Shown piece after piece: positions 58,271-64,000 of a stretch of DNA of 64,000 nucleotides. Made by a program: the position numbers and the translations under genes. The notes below the pieces were generated by a model. The model searched no databases, was not told the DNA's origin, and worked only from the letters and a program-made list of their open reading frames with translations. This DNA is from Flavobacterium notoginsengisoli (GTDB lineage Bacteria > Bacteroidota > Bacteroidia > Flavobacteriales > Flavobacteriaceae), in contig NZ_JACHLB010000002.1 in assembly GCF_014207905.1 (NCBI RefSeq), positions 558,001 to 622,000 on the forward strand. Reading direction: 5' to 3'. Each line of letters begins with the position of its first letter. Position 1 is the first letter of the stretch.

Positions 58271-60664
58271 ATGTCAACTCAAAAAATTTTATTTTCCAGT
58301 TTATTTCTTCTCATTACGTTCTTCTCATTTTCCCAGCAAAATCAAGGTTTTACAGTGTCTGGTCAAGTCGTTGAAAATTCTGGACAAACCATTCCTTATG
58401 CAACGATTATTATCGAAAAGACGGGTTTAAGTGTAATTTCAGATGAAAATGGAAACTATATTTTTAAAAATGTACCAACAGGAAAGCACACTTTAAAAAT
58501 TTCTGCAATTGGTTTTGCAGTTCATAAAAAGCAATTCGAAGTTTCAGGAAGCAATTTGAATATTCCTGTAAAAATGGAAACCGAATCACAAGAGTTAGAA
58601 AGTGTTACAGTACTTGGAAGAACTCAAACAGAAAAAGTAAATAAACAAGCTTATAGCGTAACTGCAATTGATGCTAAAAAATTACATAATTCAACTTTAG
58701 ATTTATCTCATGCTTTAGACCGCGTTTCGGGTGTTCGTAACCGAGAATCTGGAGGGGTTGGTTCTAGATCAGAACTTTCTATCAATGGATTCGCTGGAAA
58801 TCAGATTAAAGTTTTTATTGATGGAGTGCCTATGGATAATTTCGGTTCTTCTTTTCAAATGAATAATATTCCGGTTAATCTTGCTGATCGTGTAGAGGTT
58901 TACAAAGGAGTTGTGCCAATTTGGTTAGGTGGAGATGCTTTAGGTGGGGCAATTAATATTGTAACAAGCAGTAAGCCGAGAACTTACATTGATGCTTCAT
59001 ATTCTTTTGGATCTTTTAATACGCACCGTTCAAGTCTTAATGCTGGATATACAGCAAAAAGTGGATTTACAACAGAAATTAATGCTTTTCAAAATTATTC
59101 AGACAATAATTATTGGGTAAATGTTGACGTAGCAGATTTGAATACGGGAGCTTATTTTCCAAATCAGAGAGTGAGACGTTTTCATGATAAATACCGAAAT
59201 GAAACTGTAATCTTTAACATTGGTGTTACTGGAAAAAAATATGCTGATAAATTGATGATCGGTTTTACTGGTGGTGAAAATCAAGCAGATATTCAGACAG
59301 GTGCGAGAATGGTGAGTGTGTTTGGTAAAATTTATAGAAAAGGTAGCATTGTAATGCCAACACTTAAATATCAGGTAAAAGATTTATTTACAAAAGGATT
59401 GAATGTAAATGTTACCGGTAATTACAATTTTGGATACGAACAAAATATTGATACCGTTTTTAGAAGATATAACTGGTTTGGTGATTACAAACAGTATGCA
59501 GGAACTGGAGGAGAGAGAAGCCGTACACTACGTAAATTCTACAACAATAATGGAGTAGCAACTGCCAATGCAACTTACACGCTGAATGAGAGACACTCTT
59601 TTATGGTTAACAACACATTTAATACGTTTGATCGTAAAGAAAGTGATGAATTAGTTCCTGAATCTTTGGTTTACAAACAGCCTAAAAAGACTCAAAAAAA
59701 TGTTTTAGGACTTGGGTATAAATTAGATTTCAATACCAAATGGAGCACTTCTGTATTTATTAAAGATTACTCACTAAAAACAACATATTCTAGAAGTTAC
59801 AATCCGTCTGGAAATGCGGGAGATATCGCTTATCAAAAATATGTCGATAATACTTCTACAACTGGTTACGGTGGTGCAACGAGTTATTATTTAAAGCGAA
59901 ATCTTCAGGTAAAAGCATCTTATGAAAAGACCTACAGACTTCCGAGTCCTGAAGAAATCTTTGGAAATGTAAACGATAACTTAGAAGGAAATCTTTCTTT
60001 AAGACCTGAAACAAGTAACAATTTTAATGTTGGAGCGAGTTATCAGACAAGTTTCAACGAAAAAAATGCTTTATCATTTGATGTAAATCTTTTACATAGA
60101 AATGCAACAGATTTCATTCGTCCGACTTTAAACAATAATCAAACCATGACGACCAATGTCAATCAAGGAAAGGTGACAAATTATGGTATTGACGGAGAAA
60201 TCAGATATTCTTACGGAAATCGTTTTACGGCTGGTGTAAATACAACTTATCAGAATATTCGAAATATGACCGAATATGAGCCAAATCAAAACTACGTGTC
60301 TCCATTTTATAAAGACAGAATTCCGAACATGCCTTACCTTTTTGGAAATGCCGATGCCACAATGTTCTTTAATAATCTTTGGAAAAAAGGAAACAATTTA
60401 TCTGTTGGTTATAATCTGCTTTATGTTCATACTTACTATTTATCATGGCCAAGTATGGGAAGTAAAGACAGTAAATTGGAAATTCCGCAACAGTTTAGCC
60501 ACGATTTGAATGCAGTTTATACTATGGCAAACGGGAAATACAACATTGCTCTTGAATGTAAAAACTTCTTAGACAATAAACTTTACGACAATTTCTCATT
60601 ACAAAAACCAAGTAGAGCTTTTTACATCAAATTGAGATATTACTTCAGTAAATCAAATAATTAA
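58271..60664 (+). CDS. TonB-dependent outer membrane receptor (siderophore/iron type)
   Basis: 797 residues from the ATG at 58271, which begins the signal peptide ('FLLITFFSFSQ'); the frame extends upstream into the promoter and is rejected there. A carboxypeptidase-regulatory-like domain (about 30-105, 'FTVSGQVVENSGQTIPYATIIIEKTG') leads to the plug ('KQAYSVTAIDAKKLHNSTLDLSHALDRVSGVRNRESGGVGSRSELSINGFAGNQIKVFIDGVPMDNFGSS') and a 22-strand barrel ending 'SRAFYIKLRYYFSKSNN'. The locus with DUF4374 and PepSY proteins and an AraC regulator points to ferric-siderophore or haem uptake. Confidence 0.93.
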   Translation: MSTQKILFSSLFLLITFFSFSQQNQGFTVSGQVVENSGQTIPYATIIIEKTGLSVISDENGNYIFKNVPTGKHTLKISAIGFAVHKKQFEVSGSNLNIPVKMETESQELESVTVLGRTQTEKVNKQAYSVTAIDAKKLHNSTLDLSHALDRVSGVRNRESGGVGSRSELSINGFAGNQIKVFIDGVPMDNFGSSFQMNNIPVNLADRVEVYKGVVPIWLGGDALGGAINIVTSSKPRTYIDASYSFGSFNTHRSSLNAGYTAKSGFTTEINAFQNYSDNNYWVNVDVADLNTGAYFPNQRVRRFHDKYRNETVIFNIGVTGKKYADKLMIGFTGGENQADIQTGARMVSVFGKIYRKGSIVMPTLKYQVKDLFTKGLNVNVTGNYNFGYEQNIDTVFRRYNWFGDYKQYAGTGGERSRTLRKFYNNNGVATANATYTLNERHSFMVNNTFNTFDRKESDELVPESLVYKQPKKTQKNVLGLGYKLDFNTKWSTSVFIKDYSLKTTYSRSYNPSGNAGDIAYQKYVDNTSTTGYGGATSYYLKRNLQVKASYEKTYRLPSPEEIFGNVNDNLEGNLSLRPETSNNFNVGASYQTSFNEKNALSFDVNLLHRNATDFIRPTLNNNQTMTTNVNQGKVTNYGIDGEIRYSYGNRFTAGVNTTYQNIRNMTEYEPNQNYVSPFYKDRIPNMPYLFGNADATMFFNNLWKKGNNLSVGYNLLYVHTYYLSWPSMGSKDSKLEIPQQFSHDLNAVYTMANGKYNIALECKNFLDNKLYDNFSLQKPSRAFYIKLRYYFSKSNN

Positions 60665-60688
60665 TTTAAATACAAATACTATAATACA

Positions 60689-61921
60689 ATGAAAAAAAGT
60701 ACCACATTAGCGTTATTATCAGCTGTTTTAGCTTTTACAGCTTTTTCTTGCAGCAGTGATTCTGATAATTCAGGAGGAGAATCTGGAGGAGGAACAGATA
60801 CAGGAAAAACGAAATATATTATTACTGCAACTACAGGAGCAGCAGGAATTGCAGATTATTTATTGACTGCAGATGATGTTTCTACAGGATCTATCACTAC
60901 TACAGGAAACGGATTAGAGCAAGACGGGACTTACCGTTACTACATTACAGCACAAAATAACTTCTTTAGTTTACTTTATGGACAAGGAAATCCAGGAGCT
61001 GTAACAACTTACAACTTAAATGCTGAAGGGAAATTGGTTAAAAAATCTGATTTCCAAGCAGAAACGGTACACGTATTTGCTGCTGTAAACAAAGATATTT
61101 TGACAATTAAAGTTCCAAGAAGTGGTGCTTCTATCGCTTCTATGTACAAAATCGATGCTGAAAAATCATTAATTACTGGTGAGGCACAACAAGATACTAA
61201 AGTATTGGCTAAAAACGGAGAAAGAGCTTTCTTTACTTGGGCAACTCAAGTTGGAGATAAAGTTTATATGCCTTACATGAGTATTAAAGGAGATGGAGTT
61301 GATAACTTCGGAACTGTAAATCCAGATAGTACTTGGGTTGCTGTTTACAACTACCCAGAACTTAAATTAGAAAAAGTAATCAAAGATAACCGTACAAGTT
61401 ATTTAGGAGCTTATTTCACAAACGGTTTATTCCAAGATGAAAATGGAGATGCTTACGGTTTCTCTGGAGCTATCGCTACTAGCAATGCTGTTTTGACTTC
61501 TACAAAACCATCTGCGGTTGTAAAAATCAAAAAAGGAACTACAGAGTTTGATAAATCATATTTCTTCAATGTTCAAGAAAAATCTGGAGGTTATAAAATT
61601 TCTTCTACAAGTTACATTTCTAAAGGTAAATTCTTATTGTTAATGTACGGAAATGTTGGAAAAAACAATGGTGCAGTTAAAATGGCTATCGCTGATGTTT
61701 ACAACCAAACATTTACTTGGGTAACTAATGCTCCAACGACTCTAACTTCTGTAACAAGCCGTTACAATATTACATCTGAAGATGGAAGTTCTGCAATCGT
61801 AGGTATCAATACTCCTGATGGAAACTGGATTTACTCTATCAACGGTACAACAGCTGTTGCTACAAAAGGAATGAAAGTTGAAGGCGGACAAATTACTGCA
61901 ATTCAGAAATTAAAATACTAA
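60689..61921 (+). CDS. DUF4374 lipoprotein
   Basis: 410 residues. A lipoprotein signal ('LAFTAFSCSSDSDNSGGESGGG') is followed by a Gly/Ser-rich linker and a beta-propeller-like body ('KTKYIITATTGAAGIADYLLTADDVSTGSITTTGNG', 'HVFAAVNKDILTIKVPRSG'). DUF4374 proteins regularly stand beside TonB receptors in Bacteroidota and are thought to help cargo binding. It starts 24 bp after the receptor stop and is followed by a terminator. Confidence 0.9.
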   Translation: MKKSTTLALLSAVLAFTAFSCSSDSDNSGGESGGGTDTGKTKYIITATTGAAGIADYLLTADDVSTGSITTTGNGLEQDGTYRYYITAQNNFFSLLYGQGNPGAVTTYNLNAEGKLVKKSDFQAETVHVFAAVNKDILTIKVPRSGASIASMYKIDAEKSLITGEAQQDTKVLAKNGERAFFTWATQVGDKVYMPYMSIKGDGVDNFGTVNPDSTWVAVYNYPELKLEKVIKDNRTSYLGAYFTNGLFQDENGDAYGFSGAIATSNAVLTSTKPSAVVKIKKGTTEFDKSYFFNVQEKSGGYKISSTSYISKGKFLLLMYGNVGKNNGAVKMAIADVYNQTFTWVTNAPTTLTSVTSRYNITSEDGSSAIVGINTPDGNWIYSINGTTAVATKGMKVEGGQITAIQKLKY

Positions 61922-61930
61922 TATTTTTTT

Positions 61931-61968
61931 ACCGTAAGTTCTCATTTTGAGGACTTACGGTTTTTTTA
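61931..61968 (+). terminator. Intrinsic terminator after the DUF4374 gene
   Basis: A 14-bp stem (61931-61944 with 61948-61961, one G-U, loop TTT) followed by seven T. The next gene starts 26 bp later, so the PepSY gene may be read by partial read-through. Confidence 0.88.
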
Positions 61969-61994
61969 TTTATCCTATTTATCTATCACAAAAT

Positions 61995-63476
61995 ATGTTT
62001 TCTTTTTTAAAATCAAAATCAAAACCAACCCCAAACAATAAGAAAAAAAGTAAAAAATCACTTTTTAAACGCGTTATGGCTTGGCTGCATTTGTGGCTTG
62101 GTTTAGCGTCTGGAATCATTGTAGTTATTGTCAGCCTTACGGGCTGTATTTATGTTTTTGAAAACGAAATAAAAGATTTTATTGAAGACTGGCGTTTTGT
62201 AAAGCCTCAAGAAAAAGCATTTTTGCTGCCTTCGCAATTGGTTTCAATTGCAGATAAAAAAATGAAAGATAAAAAAGCTACCAGTGTCACATTCGGAGAA
62301 AAAGACGAAGCGGCTATTGTTGGTTATTTTGTTGAGAAAAAAGGCGATGGCGAAAAAGGTGGTCGAGGAGAAAAAGGTGAAAACAAAAGGGGAGAACATA
62401 AAAAAGGAGAAAGAAAAAGAGATTTCGCTAAAAATGAAGGCGAAAAAGCTAAATCTGACTTAAAATCTCAAGGAAAACCTGGAGAAAAAGGAAAAGGAAA
62501 GGGAAAAGACGAAAAACGTAAAGGAGGCAGAAGATCTGGAACTTTTATCAGTGTTTATATGAATCCTTATACAGGAGAAATATTAAATGTAAAAACGTTT
62601 TCTAGAGGTGATTCACCAGATTTTTTCAGATGGATATTAAACGGACACCGCGCTTTGTGGCTTCCTTATGATATTGGAAGACCAATTGTGGGAGTTGCAG
62701 TTTTGATTTTTGTGGTCTTATTAATTTCGGGAATAGTTTTATGGTGGCCAACAAAATGGATTAAATCTATTATTGATAAAAGTTTTAAAATTAAATGGGA
62801 CGCGAGCTTTAAGCGTGTCAATTATGACATGCATAATGTATTTGGTTTTTACAGCTGTATTTTTCTTTTCTTTATTGCTGTTACTGGTTTAGTATGGAGT
62901 TTCGGATGGTGGAGTAAATCATTATACTGGGTAACATCAGGAGGAAAACCTTTGTCTGATAACCGTGAAGCTCCAAAATCGGATACTACCCACGTTGCGA
63001 CGTTTAATATTACAACTGCCGATAAAGTTTTATTAAATTTAAGAAAAGAAAATCCACAGGCATCTGGTATTTTAATTAACATTCCGGGAAAACCTTCAGA
63101 TCCAATCGGTGCTTTTGTTTACAAGCAAAAAAACACTTATTACAATATGGATCGTTACAGTTACGATCAACAGACTTTGAAAGAAATTTCAATTAAGACA
63201 CCTTTCTCAGGAAAGTATGTTGAAGCAAATATTCCAGACAAAATCCGTCGTATGAATTATGATATTCACGTAGGAAGTGTTCTTGGACTAACAGGAAAGT
63301 TCATTGCATTTTTTGCCAGTTTAATTTCTGCAAGCTTACCTATAACTGGATTTATAATTTGGTGGGGTAAACAGAAATGGGGCAAAAAGAAGCCCGCTGC
63401 AAAACCAAAAGTAGCAAGCAAAGCAATTCCTGTTCCTAAATTGAAAAATACAGCAGAACAAGAAGTTACTGCTTAA
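61995..63476 (+). CDS. PepSY-associated membrane protein with a Lys/Gly-rich insert
   Basis: 493 residues from the ATG at 61995; the longer frame begins at a TTG inside the terminator and is rejected. 'MAWLHLWLGLASGIIVVIVSLTGCIYVFENEI' is the first of four membrane helices, with the histidine typical of the PepSY_TM family. The others sit near 237-257, 283-304 and 445-472. Residues 115-182 in the periplasmic loop are a low-complexity stretch of Lys, Gly, Glu and Arg. Family members reduce ferric-siderophores or act in iron uptake; it fits the locus. Confidence 0.9.
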   Translation: MFSFLKSKSKPTPNNKKKSKKSLFKRVMAWLHLWLGLASGIIVVIVSLTGCIYVFENEIKDFIEDWRFVKPQEKAFLLPSQLVSIADKKMKDKKATSVTFGEKDEAAIVGYFVEKKGDGEKGGRGEKGENKRGEHKKGERKRDFAKNEGEKAKSDLKSQGKPGEKGKGKGKDEKRKGGRRSGTFISVYMNPYTGEILNVKTFSRGDSPDFFRWILNGHRALWLPYDIGRPIVGVAVLIFVVLLISGIVLWWPTKWIKSIIDKSFKIKWDASFKRVNYDMHNVFGFYSCIFLFFIAVTGLVWSFGWWSKSLYWVTSGGKPLSDNREAPKSDTTHVATFNITTADKVLLNLRKENPQASGILINIPGKPSDPIGAFVYKQKNTYYNMDRYSYDQQTLKEISIKTPFSGKYVEANIPDKIRRMNYDIHVGSVLGLTGKFIAFFASLISASLPITGFIIWWGKQKWGKKKPAAKPKVASKAIPVPKLKNTAEQEVTA

Positions 63477-63531
63477 GAAATATTAAAAACTGGTTTTTTA
63501 ATTCTTTTTTGTTTTTTTTTTTTTTTTGATC

Positions 63532-63563
63532 AAAGGCAAAGTCGAGCAAGCTTTGCCTTTTTG
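63532..63563 (+). terminator. Intrinsic terminator after the PepSY gene; hairpin beyond
   Basis: AAAGGCAAAG/CTTTGCCTTT (63532-63541 with 63551-63560) is followed by T-rich DNA. A run of 16 T lies just before it (about 63512-63527). A second hairpin of 17 bp with one mismatch (63589-63605 with 63613-63629) follows and may terminate the convergent gene. Confidence 0.8.
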
Positions 63564-63651
63564 ATTTTAAGAATATGAATTAAAAAAGAAATTCCAAATC
63601 CCAATCTTAAAAATTGGAATTTGGAATTTTAATATTGAAATTTAACTGAGA

Positions 63652-64000
63652 TTATCCAGGAAATTCTCCTCCATCTCCGCCACCATCATTTTTAGGCATA
63701 TTTTTATCTCTTTCACCTTTTGGTTTGTTGAAACGATAAGTGAACGATAAGTTGAATTGACGTTTACGGAATTGGAATTCGCTATATGAATTTACATCAT
63801 CCAAATACGTGTAAGATCTCATTTTTCTAGAATTGAATACGTCGCTAATATTAAATGCAATAGTTGCTTTATCTTTCATTACATCTTTACTAAAAGCAGT
63901 ATTCATTCCGAATTGCCCTAAGTTTTTACCTTGAGCTGTTTTTTGCTCTCCGTTATACATAGCAGTCAATTGCCAGTCAATTTTGTATGGTAATGTAACT
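63652..64000 (-). CDS. Outer membrane beta-barrel family protein, C-terminal part
   Basis: The frame is open to the window end, so only about the last 116 residues are seen. The stretch 'LPYKIDWQLTAMYNGEQ', then 'KTAQGKNLGQFGMNTAFSKDVMKDKATIAFNISDVFNS' and 'EFQFRKRQFNLSFTYRFNKPKGERD', is the C-terminal barrel of the TonB-receptor-like 'outer membrane beta-barrel' proteins of flavobacteria. The tail is glycine-rich ('KNDGGGDGGEFPG'), unlike the aromatic end expected of a Bam substrate. The N-terminal domains are beyond the window. Confidence 0.85.
   Translation of the reverse strand, partial: VTLPYKIDWQLTAMYNGEQKTAQGKNLGQFGMNTAFSKDVMKDKATIAFNISDVFNSRKMRSYTYLDDVNSYSEFQFRKRQFNLSFTYRFNKPKGERDKNMPKNDGGGDGGEFPG

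Noticed and set aside
61947..61994. N-terminal extension of the PepSY protein from TTG
   Set aside because: The codons lie in the terminator hairpin of the previous gene, and a good ATG follows at 61995.
63510..63527. Run of about 16 T as a phase-variable tract
   Set aside because: It is intergenic, next to a terminator, and does not touch a reading frame or a visible promoter element.
1..64000. tRNA, rRNA, intact insertion sequence, prophage or replication origin
   Set aside because: No cloverleaf, rRNA segment, transposase or integrase gene, or origin-like cluster was found by eye.

Overview
The window looks like a chromosomal segment of a Flavobacterium-type Bacteroidota. The evidence is AT-rich DNA, a SusC/SusD pair, lipoproteins with acidic residues after the lipobox cysteine, DUF4374 and DUF4386 proteins, TonB receptors with a carboxypeptidase-regulatory-like N-domain, and promoters of the Bacteroidota form (TTTG, about 18 nt, TAnnTTTG). 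No tRNA, rRNA, intact IS, phage or CRISPR array was seen.

Layout. 1-6411 is a polysaccharide utilisation locus on the + strand: SusC (cut by the window edge), SusD, a GH71/GH99-like lipoprotein and a SusB-type GH97; an alpha-glucan is the likely target. 6752-14746 holds an outer membrane barrel protein, a MarR/MATE efflux pair with matching operators, a family 6 DNA glycosylase, an AraC regulator and a MarR-GNAT fusion. 14828-21916 is one minus-strand run, MlaE-MlaF-MlaD-AsmA-like-iron permease-FAD oxidoreductase, centred on envelope lipid transport. 22180-28574 holds a fused glycosyltransferase, a 53-aa DUF1328 protein and small stress or housekeeping genes. 28821-35795 is a TetR-controlled RND pump (adaptor, permease, a 37-aa membrane protein, outer membrane factor). 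36222-39824 holds a SMP-30 protein, a cupin and three uncharacterised genes.

39954-42603 is the most unusual part. It has a structured leader RNA before a 77-aa gene, then a very AT-rich two-gene unit: a ClpB-D2-like AAA+ ATPase and a protein of unknown family. 43031-50969 is a second RND system (TolC, permease, adaptor) divergent from a LytS/LytTR two-component pair. 51064-56636 holds DUF4386, a PepSY-like protein, two SDR dehydrogenases with an AraC regulator, a 2'-5' RNA ligase-like protein and a pseudo-receiver. 57031-57130 carries a promoter and terminator with no gene between them, a candidate small RNA. 57132-63476 is an iron or siderophore uptake unit: AraC regulator, TonB receptor, DUF4374 lipoprotein and PepSY membrane protein. 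A partial beta-barrel gene ends the window.

The spacers carry a striking set of short-period repeats. Several families are degenerate tandem 7- or 8-mers arranged as inverted arms that fill a gap from one gene end to the next. Some supply stop codons or the last codons of genes.
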